From assembly GCA_020637215.1 (NCBI GenBank), contig JACJWI010000006.1, forward strand, positions 124,001 to 188,000: a stretch of 64,000 bases of DNA, read 5' to 3'. Of the stretch, positions 15,736-26,521 are shown piece by piece. The position numbers and the translations under genes were made by a program. Positions within the stretch are counted from its first letter, which is position 1. Each line of letters begins with the position of its first letter. The DNA is from Microthrixaceae bacterium. GTDB taxonomy: Bacteria; Actinomycetota; Acidimicrobiia; Acidimicrobiales; Microtrichaceae. Below the pieces are notes generated by a model. It was given only the letters and a program-made list of their open reading frames with translations, made no database searches and was not told where the DNA came from.

Positions 15736-16806
15736 CTACGGGACGAGGGCCTGGGGCCAGGTCTCGTCGAACAGGGCGGTCACCGAGTCGAACGTCGCCA
15801 TGATCGACGGGACGGCCGGGCTGGCGTCCCACGGCCACTGGTAGACGAACGCGCCGTGGTTCGCGACGGGGGCGGTCCCGCCGATCTGGAAGCTGCGCAG
15901 CGTGGCGTAGGCCGTCGCGTCGGGGACGTGGCCGAGGGCCTCCAGCGCGGCGATCACCAGTCCGGTCGAGTCCGCGTCCGACGGCGTCGTCGGCGCGGGC
16001 GGGAAGGAACCCCAACCGCCGTCGGTGCCGCGCACCGACTGGAACCAGGCGGTCGGGTCGACCGGGGCGGTGGCGCCGATCGCGGTCAGGCCCAGGGTGG
16101 CCATCGCTGCCGCGTTGGAGTCCTTGTAGGTCCACGTCGCGGGATCCTCGACGCACGGGGCGGACGTGTCGGCCCGGTAGGCCATCCACGAGCCGTCGGC
16201 GCACTGCTGATCGAGGAGCCACGCGACCGCGGGCAGGTCGGCCAGGCTCTGACCCGTGCCCGGGGTGATCGACGCCGGGCGCGGCGTCACCACCGACAAC
16301 GCGGCGAGGGCCAGGCCTTGGCGGTACACGCCGTCGTAGAGCGGGGACTGGGCGCCGAACCGACCGTCGACGCCGACGGTGGCCTCGAGCCGGGCGACCA
16401 GGTCCAGACCGGCGAACGCCCGCGGGTTCCCGCCGGTGGCGACCACTGCGAGGATGATGCGGGCCAGGTTGCCGGGCACGTCGTTGGTGCCGTCGGTGAT
16501 GGCGGCCGGGGTGTCGGCCTCGAGGCGGGCCAGGCGGTCGGCCTGCTGGGCTTGACCGACGCCCAGGGCGTCGAGGTCCGCGATCGCCTCGGCCGCGCTC
16601 ACCGCGCTCTCACCGCCGAAGGGGCCGGGGAACGCGTGGCCAGCGGTGAACTGGGCGTTCATCCAGACCCCGGCGTTGTGCGCCGCGGCCTGGTTCGGGG
16701 TCGGCGGAGTGGGCTCCGGCGCGCACGCCGAGGCGACCAGGCCGAGACCGAGGGTCAGGGCGAGGGCGCCGCGGCGCAGGGCCCGGGCGGAACGGAAGGT
16801 GGTCAT
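15736..16806 (-). CDS. Lipoprotein with prenyltransferase/squalene-cyclase-like repeats (alpha6-alpha6 barrel)
   Basis: 356 residues. Signal peptide with lipobox VASAC (Cys28), so anchored outside the membrane. The body carries alpha-toroid repeats: QQCADGSWMAY, KDSNAAAMATLGLTAIG, VRGTDGGWGSFP, DADSTGLVIAALEALG. This fold is shared by terpenoid cyclases and by the alpha domain of intrinsic factor/transcobalamin; no cyclase Asp motif is evident. ATG has a GAGGAG site. It is the second gene behind a cobalamin riboswitch and partners the 16903-17436 lipoprotein, so a role in binding B12 or a related corrinoid is inferred. Confidence 0.85.
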   Translation of the reverse strand: MTTFRSARALRRGALALTLGLGLVASACAPEPTPPTPNQAAAHNAGVWMNAQFTAGHAFPGPFGGESAVSAAEAIADLDALGVGQAQQADRLARLEADTPAAITDGTNDVPGNLARIILAVVATGGNPRAFAGLDLVARLEATVGVDGRFGAQSPLYDGVYRQGLALAALSVVTPRPASITPGTGQSLADLPAVAWLLDQQCADGSWMAYRADTSAPCVEDPATWTYKDSNAAAMATLGLTAIGATAPVDPTAWFQSVRGTDGGWGSFPPAPTTPSDADSTGLVIAALEALGHVPDATAYATLRSFQIGGTAPVANHGAFVYQWPWDASPAVPSIMATFDSVTALFDETWPQALVP

Positions 16807-16902
16807 GGGTGGTTGCTCCTCAGCTGTTCGTGGTGGTCTGGGTCCTGCGTCGACCGGGAACCGGCCGGCGGGCGCAGGATGTCGGCTGTCCGGTCGTGGC
16901 GA

Positions 16903-17436
16903 TCAGGGGACGATCGGGCCGGAGGTGCCGACGCGGGGCGGAACGGCGGTGCCGGCGCTGAACGCGGCGAAGCGCCAGCCCTCGACCGCTCCGGCCGGGA
17001 TGGCGTTGGCCGCAGCGCCGACCGTCGAGTACGACCAGGGCGCTCCGGCGGTGGCGGCCTTCCAGTAGGACCAGTAGCCGCCGGTGGTCCAGCAGTACGG
17101 GTAGCCCTGGGTCGGCAGGCCGTCGATCTTGCAGACGCCACCGGTGATCGGGCCGGGATCGACCGGCAGGTTGACCGCGGCGAGCGCGCCGGTGCCGCTG
17201 GGCTGGGCACCCAAGGCGCAGCGGACCACGACCCGGTCCTGGAGGGGGGCGAAGTCGACGACGACGGTGACGCCCTCGTCGGCTGCGCAGCGACCCTCCT
17301 TGTAGGTCTGCCCCGGAGTCGTCGGCCCGGTCGGGGGCGCGCACGCCGAAAGGAGCACGACCGCGACGGCCGCGAGGGCGGCGCCGACGAACCGGACGCG
17401 GCGCGAGCCTGAGATGGTCGACTGCGGTGTGGTCAT
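16903..17436 (-). CDS. Lipoprotein resembling the transcobalamin beta domain (DUF4430-like)
   Basis: 177 residues. Signal peptide with lipobox LLSAC (Cys32). The short extracellular domain has GGVCKIDGLPTQGYPYCWTT, then YWSYWKAATAGAPWSYS and GAVEGWRFAAF, the Trp/Tyr-rich pattern of small surface proteins that accompany alpha-barrel lipoproteins; I judge it DUF4430/beta-domain-like by pattern. ATG 17436 is chosen over the longer frame to 17604 because that would be encoded by the riboswitch. First gene of the riboswitch-controlled pair. Confidence 0.75.
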   Translation of the reverse strand: MTTPQSTISGSRRVRFVGAALAAVAVVLLSACAPPTGPTTPGQTYKEGRCAADEGVTVVVDFAPLQDRVVVRCALGAQPSGTGALAAVNLPVDPGPITGGVCKIDGLPTQGYPYCWTTGGYWSYWKAATAGAPWSYSTVGAAANAIPAGAVEGWRFAAFSAGTAVPPRVGTSGPIVP

Positions 17437-17544
17437 CCTGATCGCCTCCGGCGTCGGTCGACGCGGACGGCGGATCGGATCCGACGGGTCGAGGACCCGG
17501 CAGATGCTCCACCCGCAGTCCACGACGGGTCTCTTCGAGCTCGT

Positions 17545-17675
17545 CGCCGGGCGGGTGCTCCGACTCGTGCGACGAATGGCCGACCGGCCGTTCGTCGCAC
17601 CCACGGTTGCGGGACAGTGCCGGATTCGGACCGGCTTTCCCCGATGGGCGACGTGTGGCGGCGACCCTAGCCGCG
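17545..17675 (-). ncRNA. Cobalamin (B12) riboswitch
   Basis: Minus strand 17642-17601 carries the conserved core as GGGGAAAGCCGGTCCGAATC followed by CGGCACTGTCCCGCAACCGT, the standard cobalamin riboswitch core of high-GC bacteria. A variable 15-bp hairpin (17567-17600) and a B12-box-like GAGTCGGAGCACCCGCC (about 17566-17550) follow in the right order. It lies between the aspS stop and the 17436 start. No terminator with a T tract follows, so control of translation is likelier. Confidence 0.9.
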
Positions 17676-17731
17676 CTCCGATCCTGCCCGCACCTCCGGG
17701 CCTGGCGATCCCGTGCTCCGGCTGGGCGGGC

Positions 17732-19533
<1,802 letters not shown>

Positions 19534-19537
<4 letters not shown>

Positions 19538-20799
19538 AGGTGGGTCCTCAGGTCGTCGATCAGGTGGTCACGGGCGACGCGGCGCTGCTCGCCGCCCTCT
19601 CGGAGGTCGCGGACGGTCACCTCGCCGGCGTCGAGCTCGTCGCTGCCGACCAGCAGGGCGAAGCGGGCGCCTGAACGGTCCGCGGCCTTCATCTGGGCCT
19701 TCATCGAACCGGCCCCGAAGCGACGGTCCGCGGACAGCCCGGCGGCCCGCAGGGCGTGGGTGAGGTCGCGGGCGGCGTCGCCGCCGACCAGGTCGACCAC
19801 GAAGGCGTCGAGTGCGCGTGCAGGGGCCGGGAACACGCCTTCGGCGTCGCAGGCCAGCAGCGTCCGGTCCACGCCGAGGGCGAACCCGATGCCGTCGGTG
19901 GGCGGGCCGCCCAGGTCCTCGGCCAACCGGTCGTAGCGGCCGCCGCCGCCGATCGCGTTCTGGGCCGAGTCGAGCGAGTCGGCCACGTACTCGAAGGTGG
20001 TGCGCCGGTAGTAGTCCAGTCCCCGCACCAGCCGGTCCTCGACGGTGTACGGGATGCGAAGCGCGTCGAGCCCGGCGAGGACGCGGGCGAAGTGCGCGGC
20101 GGACTCATCGGAGAGGTGATCCGCCACACGGGGGGCGTCCGCGACGACGGCGCGGTCCTCGGGGCGCTTGGAGTCGAGGACCCTCAACGGGTTGCGGCCC
20201 AGGGTCTCGAGCGCCTTCTCGGACAGGTCGCCCCGCCGGGACTCGAGGTGGCTGCGAACGGCCTCGCTGTAGCGGGCCCGATCGGCGTGCTCGCCCAGGC
20301 TGTTGACGAGCAGGCGGACGTCGCGGAGACCCAGGCGCTCGAAGAACCGCCACCCGAGGGCGATGACCTCGACGTCCAGGTCGGGGTCGTCCACCCCGAG
20401 GACCTCGACGCCGACCTGGTCGAAGGACCGGTAGCGCCCCTTCTGCGGGCGTTCGTGGCGGAAGTTGCTGCCCGAGTACCAGACCTTCCAGGGCAGAACC
20501 GGCGAGTGCTGGACGAAGGCCCGGACCGCGCCCGCGGTCATCTCGGGGCGCAGGGCGATGCGCGACCCGTCCTTGTCGACGAAGTCGTACATCTCCTTGG
20601 TGACCACGTCGGTGGCCTCGCCGACACGCAGGAAGACGCCCAGGTCCTCGACCAGGGGCAGCACGAGCTCCTGGTAGGCGGCGGCTTCGACCACGTCGGC
20701 GAACTGACCGACCAGCACACGGCGACGCGACGACTCCGGCGCCAGGACGTCGCGCATTCCGGTGAGGGCACGGAATCCGTGCGGGGGCGCGTCGGTCAC
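19534..20799 (-). CDS. hisS: Histidyl-tRNA synthetase
   Basis: Class II synthetase; 421 residues from GTG 20799. Motif 2 YSGSNFRHERPQKGRYRSFDQ, the histidine loop RGLDYYRRTTFEYV, GGGGRYDRL, then an anticodon-binding C-domain (AGLSADRRFGAGSMKAQMKAADRSGARFALLVG). The frame runs to 21171 but the TAACCT -10 at 20808-20813 ends 8 bases before GTG 20799, pointing to a leaderless start. Cotranscribed with aspS. Confidence 0.97.
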
Positions 20800-20807
20800 G
20801 GCCGGCG

Positions 20808-20813
20808 AGGTTA
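20808..20813 (-). promoter_or_regulatory. -10 element of hisS-aspS (leaderless)
   Basis: TAACCT eight bases before the hisS GTG; decides the hisS start. Confidence 0.5.
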
Positions 20814-20864
20814 CCGGAGCGGGCCCGCCGCTCCGGAACCGGTTCGGGCGCCCTCGAGGCGTCG

Positions 20865-22109
20865 TCAGGTCTTCACCACCGCCCGCACCTGGGTGAGCAG
20901 ATCGTCCTCCTGGCGGTGGTAGAGGGTCGGCAGTCCGGTGGCCTGCTGGTGCGCATCCGCGATCCACTCCATGATGCGGTGGCAGTCGTCCTTCTGGCGG
21001 ACCCGCGTGAGCGAACCGACCTCGAGCGCCGGGTGCGTCGGGTCGAGCGACACGGCGATGGGCAGCACGAAGCGGCAGCCGAGCATCATGTTCATGGTGC
21101 CGTCGTAGAGCGGCTGCAGGTGGACCGTCTCGGCGGTGTCGTCGGGTTCGGCGCCGCGCATCTGACGCCACTGCGCCTTGATCTTCTGCACCATCTCGAC
21201 CGCGACCGACAGGTCCTGGCTGCCGCTGGCGGCCATGGCGAGGATCTGGCCGCCCTCCGAGAGCTGCAGGTCGAGCTCGTGGCGCATCAGCTGGTTGTTG
21301 GCCCGGGCGAGGGCGGGGTCGAGCTTGGACCGACGTCGCGAGTGGGTCTGGGGTACCGACAGGAACGTCCGGGCGCCGACCTGCAGCACCTGCATGGCCG
21401 GCACGTTGAACGCCATGCGGGTGGTGACCATGCGGCTGACCAGGACGTTGAACCGATCGGCCAGGTCGTCCACCTCGATCTGCTCACCCAGCACCCCGTA
21501 GGTGCGGCCGGCCGAGCACATCGCGTCGATCATGGCGCCGCCGACCAGAGCGATGTCGATGATCTGGCCGTGGTTGGTCACCACCGCGACGTTCGCGCCC
21601 TCGTTGAAAACGAGCTGGTACACCGCGTCCAGGCGCTCGGCCACGACCGGGTCCCGGAACCGGCCGAGCAGCCACGGGAAGTCGGGGTACGCCGCGTTGG
21701 CGAAGAGCTCGATCGTGTCGGTGTTGGCCGGGCGGGGGTCGACCACCACGCAGGTCGGGTCGTGGAAGTCCAGGTTGGACCGGTACGGCAGGGGTTCGAG
21801 CACCGCGTGGTGTCCCTGGCGGGCCAGGCCCGACAGCGCCTTGTAGTAGGCGACGGGATCGGTGGAGGCCAGCAGGTCGCGGGCGTCCTGGACCGGCGAT
21901 CCCGATGTGGTCACGACAGCACCGCCGTCGGCACCGCCGTCGTCGTCGACCGGAGCGTGGCCGGCATCGCTCTCAACCAGGTGGAGCTCGGTCCGTTCCG
22001 GCTCGATCGGCTCGGTGCGCTCAGCCTTGCGGCCGCCCTTGGAGCGGGTGGCCTTGGGCCTCTCGGGCTTGGCTCGATCGGCCTTGGATCGTTCGGGGCG
22101 TGGGCTCAC
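20865..22109 (-). CDS. Acyltransferase-like protein (PlsB/PlsC superfamily, HX4D motif)
   Basis: 414 residues. A basic Lys/Arg/Pro tail (1-40) precedes a globular part. VVTNHGQIIDIALVGGAM contains an HX4D acyltransferase motif; further conserved-looking parts are FLSVPQTHSRRRSKLDPALARANNQLMRHELDLQLSEGG and GCRFVLPIAVSLDP. No signal peptide or obvious membrane helix. A role in glycerol-3-phosphate or lipid acylation is suggested only by the motif. GTG start; stands alone between hisS and the PKD gene. Confidence 0.65.
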   Translation of the reverse strand: MSPRPERSKADRAKPERPKATRSKGGRKAERTEPIEPERTELHLVESDAGHAPVDDDGGADGGAVVTTSGSPVQDARDLLASTDPVAYYKALSGLARQGHHAVLEPLPYRSNLDFHDPTCVVVDPRPANTDTIELFANAAYPDFPWLLGRFRDPVVAERLDAVYQLVFNEGANVAVVTNHGQIIDIALVGGAMIDAMCSAGRTYGVLGEQIEVDDLADRFNVLVSRMVTTRMAFNVPAMQVLQVGARTFLSVPQTHSRRRSKLDPALARANNQLMRHELDLQLSEGGQILAMAASGSQDLSVAVEMVQKIKAQWRQMRGAEPDDTAETVHLQPLYDGTMNMMLGCRFVLPIAVSLDPTHPALEVGSLTRVRQKDDCHRIMEWIADAHQQATGLPTLYHRQEDDLLTQVRAVVKT

Positions 22110-22223
22110 GCCGCCATTCTGCTCCCACCGGCGCCGGACTCGCGCCCGAACGCGGTTCGGGCCGCCGTCCCGTCCGCCGAGGCGGGGGACGACGGCCCGA
22201 TGGGTCGTCAGGGATTCAGACGG

Positions 22224-25200
22224 TCAGAACGACGCCTGCTTGGCCGCGGTGCCCGCCGCTCCGGCGTTGCCACCGGGCGCTGCGCCGCCGCTGCCTGCGG
22301 AACCGATGGTGACCTGGCTGCCCAGGTCGCCCCCGAATGTGATGGACCCGGTGCCGACCTTGGCCATGGCGACCGACGGACCGCCGACGCCACCGCCGCC
22401 GGTGCCGCCCTTGCCGCCGTTGCCGCCGCCGCCGCCACCGCCGGCACCGCCGGAGGCCGCGTTGCAGCAGGTGCCGGCTGCGCCGTTGGTGCCAGCGGCT
22501 CCAGCACTACCGGGGGCGCCGCCGTTGCCGCCGGAACCCGGGGAACCGGTGCAGCAGTCGGCGATGATTCCGTTGCCACCCTTGCCGCCGGTACCACCCG
22601 AAGCACCGTTCTGGCCAGCGGCCCCGGCCCCGCCGTTGCCGCCGTTGGCCGCGGTGAGGGTGGTGTTGGCGTCGATGGTCACCGTCGAGTTGTGGCTGTA
22701 GACGGCGAACGATCCGCCGCCGTTGGTGCCGGCGGTGCCACCGGCACCACCCTGGCCACCGCCGCCGCCCTTGGCTCCGGAACCGCCGCCGGCCCACTGA
22801 CCAGCGCACAGGCCAGCTGTCACAGGCGGCAGGCCGCCGCCGCCACCGCCGCCACCACCGCCGCCGGTTCCGGCGGTGCCGCCGTTGGTCAGGGCGACCG
22901 GAGCGAAGGTCGCTCCGAACACCGCGCTACCAGCCGAGCCGTTGGCACCGGCGGCACCGGCCGCACCGGGCTGGCCGCCCGAGCCGCCGCCGCCGCTGTA
23001 GTTGCTGTTCGACTTGCAGTTGTCGCATCCGGCCGCGCCGCCCGCACCGCCGTTGACCCCGGCTGCACCGTTGCCGCCGGGTTCTGGCCCTGGCCGCCGT
23101 TGCCGCCGTTATTTGCCGCCGTAGCCGACGCCGCCTCCGGTGGCGCCAGGCGGAACCTGGTGCTGGTCGCCGGGGGTGGCGCCGTTGGCGCCGTTGGTGC
23201 CGGCGGTCAGGGCACCTGACGGCGTCGAGCCGCTGGTGCCGGCGATGCCGGCCGAGGCCGAGATGTCAGAGCTCTGGACGCTTACCGTCGAGCCGGTCGC
23301 CCGCACGCCGTAGGCGCTCAGGCCACACCGGACGCCGTCCCCGAAGTGACCGTCAGGCCCTTGAGCGTGGCGGAGGTACCGGTGATGGCGATGCCGGTGG
23401 CGTTGGCGCCGCCGGGACCGTTGACCGTCATGTCGGCCAGGGTGATCGACGTGCTCGACGAGAGCTCACGCCCCGCTCACCGTGGTCGTGCCGGGCGGGA
23501 CACGAAGTTCGCTCCGTAGCCGCCGCGGACCGTGACCCCGGTCGCCGGAGTTGAGGGGCGAACAGGCCGTAGGCGGTGCCGTTGCCGGTGACCAGCACGG
23601 CGTGGCGGGACGCACCCGCCTCGGAGATGCCGAAGGCGATCGACTGGCACGGGTTGGCCACGGCCTGGCCGCATCCGGCCACGTCGCTGCCGCCGGTTCC
23701 GGCGACCAGGATGGTGTCGGCGAGCACGCCGTCGACGCCGTCGCAGTTGGAGTCGGTGCCGGAGGCATCGAGGGTGTCAGCCGCTCCAGGGTAGGTGGAG
23801 GCGCTGTTGTCGTTGCAGTCCGCCGGCGGGCTGACGCCGTCGCCGTCGTCGTCGATGTAGACGGTGATCGTCACCGACTCGGGTCGGTCGCTCCGTTGTC
23901 GTCGGTGACCGTCAACGTCGCCGTGAAGGTCCCAGCGTTCAGGTAGGTCGCCGAGGGGTTCTCGGCGGTCGAGGAGTTCCGTTGCCGAAGTTCCACGGTA
24001 GCCCGTGATGGTGCCGTCACCGTCGGTGGAGCCCGCGGAGCTGAACGCCACGGTCATCCCCAGGCACCGGTCTGCGGAGCCGCGTTGATCACCGCGGTCG
24101 GGCCACGTTGGCGAAGCACCGTCACCGTGGTGGTCGCCGCCGACGAGTCACCGGTGTCGTCGGTGACGGTGAGCTCGACCACGTAGGTGCCAGGATCGGC
24201 GAAGGTGTGGGTCGGGTTTGCCGACGTGGAGGTGACGCCGTCGCCCAGAAGTCCCACAGGTAGCTGGCGATCGTCCCGTCGGAGTCCGCCGAGCCGCTCG
24301 ACGAAGCTGACCGGCTTGTCCTCCTTGACCGTCGCCGGCGTGGCCGAGGCCGCAGCCGTCGGCGCCTGGTTCAACGTGACGGTGATCGTCTGGGTGGTGC
24401 TGGCGGTGGCGCCGGCGTTGTCGGTCACCGTCAACGTGGCGAGGTGTAGGTGCCCGCCACCGTGTGGGTGTGCGAGGTGGCGGCGCCGTTGACCACCGGC
24501 GAGCCGTCGCCGAAGTTCCACGACCGGGTGGTGATCGTCCGTCGGAGTCGGTGGAGGTGTCGTTGAAGGCGACGGTCAGGTTGCGCTTGCCCGAGGTCAG
24601 GTTCGCCGTCATCGCCGCCGTGGGCAGGGACGTTCGGGGTCGGTCCGACCTCGATCGAGATCGTGTCGGTGTCAGTCGCCCCGTTGTCGTCGGTCACGGT
24701 CAGGGTCACCGGGTAGGTGCCCTGGGTCGGGAACGTGTGGCTGGCCGTGGCGGAGCTCGAGGTGATCCCGCCGCCGAAGTTCCAGAAGTACGAGGCGATC
24801 GTGCCGTCAGAGTCGCTGGAGTTGGTGGCGTCGAAGTTGACCACGAGCGGAGCCGGGCCGGCGGTCACGTTGGAGGACGCCACAGCCACCGGAGCCTGGT
24901 TGGCGGTGACCACGACGTTCACCGTTGCGGCCGCGGTCGCACCCTTGTCGTCGGTGACGGTCACGGTCGCCGTGTAGTTGCCCGCAGCGGCGTGGGTGTG
25001 CGCCGCGGTGGCGCCGGAGCCGTTGGTGCTGTCGCCGAAGTTCCAGTTGTAGGGAGGCGATGGTGCCGTCGACGTCGGACGCCGTCGCGGTGAAGGCCAC
25101 CAGGGCGGGGCCTTGCCGGTGGTGACGTCGGCCGAGGCGGAGACCGTCAGGGGGCCTGGTTCGCGTTGACGGTGACCGTGACCGAGTCCTGGGCGGTGGC

Positions 25201-25771
25201 GCCGTCGTCGTCAGTGACGGTCAGCGTGGCGGTGTAGATGCCTGGATCGGTGTAGGTGTGGAAGGGGTTGTCGCCGTGTGAGACCGGCGAACTGTCGCCG
25301 AAGTCCCTCGTAGTCCGCGATCGTGCCGTCGGTGTCAGCCGAGCCAGCCGAGAGAACGTGACCGACAGCAGGGCCACGCCCGGGTGGCGTCCGCACCGGC
25401 GATCGCCACCGGCAGGACGTTAGCCACGCCGACGGTCACGGTACAGGTGGTGGTCGCCGTGAGGCCCCGTTGTCGGTCACCGTGAGGGGTGATCGTGAAG
25501 GTGCCGTCCGCAGTGTACTCGTGGGTCGACGTGACCCCCGTTGCCGTGCCGCCGTCACCGAAGTTCCATGCGTAGGTGGCCACGGACCCGCCGGTGTCGA
25601 AGCTGGCGCTGGCGTCGACACCGACCGTCAACGGCGCGACGCCGGAGGTCGGTGTGGCGGTGAACGACGCCGTCGGCGCGTGTTCGCCCCCGTGGTCGGT
25701 GGCGCACAACCCGCCACCACCAGCGCCGTGCACGCGGCCGCGCACGCGACCAGATAGCGAAGACCCCTCAT
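22224..25771 (-). pseudogene. PKD-repeat, glycine-rich lipoprotein gene broken by many frameshifts
   Basis: Read across frames, one gene of about 1,180 codons runs from ATG 25771 to TGA 22224. Order: lipoprotein signal (lipobox VVAGC, Cys22); about seven PKD domains (for example YAWNFGDGGTATG, YFWNFGGGITSS, RSWNFGDGSPVV, LTVTDDNGATD); a MopE-like acidic metal-binding stretch DDDGDGVSPPADCNDN with SNCDGVDG; a beta-helix-type part (DTILVAGTGG, GVTVRGGYGANF); and a PE_PGRS-like GGxGG region from about 23100 to the end. At least 15 single-base frame changes occur, often in G/C runs, while codons between them remain typical. It is either a decayed gene or sequence error. If intact it would be a surface adhesion or structural protein. 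Confidence 0.8.
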
Positions 25772-25910
25772 CACCCCTAGCTCCCCTCTCGGACGACAGC
25801 CATGCGCCCGATGTCACAAGTCAACCGCATCTCCGAACGTCGATCAAGGAGAAGGTGGTGCGCCGATCGGTCGCACCCGTGGTCGTGGGGTCGGTTCCGT
25901 TCCGGTGGCG

Positions 25911-25916
25911 TACCAT
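25911..25916 (+). promoter_or_regulatory. -10 element for the 25959 gene
   Basis: TACCAT predicts transcription from about 25923 and a 36-base leader containing GGGAGAGG before ATG 25959. Confidence 0.4.
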
Positions 25917-25958
25917 CGATGACCCGCCAGATCCGTCGAAACCCGGGAGAGGACCCCG

Positions 25959-26504
25959 ATGGACCACAGCGCCGACGAGGTGATTCCCACCGCCGATCCG
26001 ACGCTCGACGACGAGCCGTCGCGCCCGGCACGGTCACGGCTCACGCCACCGCGGGTGTGGGCGGGGCTCATGGTTCTGTGCCTGGTGGTGGCGATGACGT
26101 GCTTCGTGGCCGCTGGCGTCATCCGTCGGACCGACTCGGCATCGGGAACCGTGGGTGACGCCCTCGCGACCTTCGGCGGGGTCTTCCTGGCCGCGAGCAT
26201 GTTCGCGTTCGTCGGCTTCGTCTTCGGTGCCGCCCGCGAGTCCTCCGACGTGGCGCGGACCGAACACGGTGTCCGGTCCGCGCTGGTGGCGTCGGGGATC
26301 GTGTTCATGGTGGCGCTCGTCGGCGGCGGGGCGGTCGTCGCCCAGACCGTCGAGGAGCGACTCGAACTGAACCCGTCGACGACCGCCCCGAAGTCCGAGC
26401 CGAAGGGGTCCGGCACGTCGTCGACCTCGGTCACCCCGGGAGCTCCTGCCCCGGCGCCGGCCAGCACCACGTGTCCGCCCGACGCGCTGCCCGGGACCTG
26501 CTGA
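25959..26504 (+). CDS. Small membrane protein, three predicted helices
   Basis: 181 residues. Cytosolic acidic/Pro N-terminus (1-30), hydrophobic helices at about 33-54, 71-92 and 107-128, then a Ser/Thr/Pro/Ala tail (about 135-181) ending in two cysteines (TTCPPDALPGTC). ATG has GGGAGAGG upstream. Plus-strand gene converging on relA with a 17-base gap. No family recognised; the Cys pair in the presumably external tail may form a disulfide. Confidence 0.75.
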   Translation: MDHSADEVIPTADPTLDDEPSRPARSRLTPPRVWAGLMVLCLVVAMTCFVAAGVIRRTDSASGTVGDALATFGGVFLAASMFAFVGFVFGAARESSDVARTEHGVRSALVASGIVFMVALVGGGAVVAQTVEERLELNPSTTAPKSEPKGSGTSSTSVTPGAPAPAPASTTCPPDALPGTC

Positions 26505-26521
26505 CCAGCCGGGCGGGCTCC

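Noticed and set aside
17567..17600. 15-bp hairpin first grouped with the intergenic palindromes
   Set aside because: It lies between the conserved core and the B12-box of the cobalamin riboswitch and is its variable stem.
22224..22922. Separate small glycine-rich protein gene
   Set aside because: It is the intact 3' stretch of the frameshifted PKD lipoprotein gene; no ribosome site precedes its first ATG and similar Gly-rich coding continues upstream in other frames.
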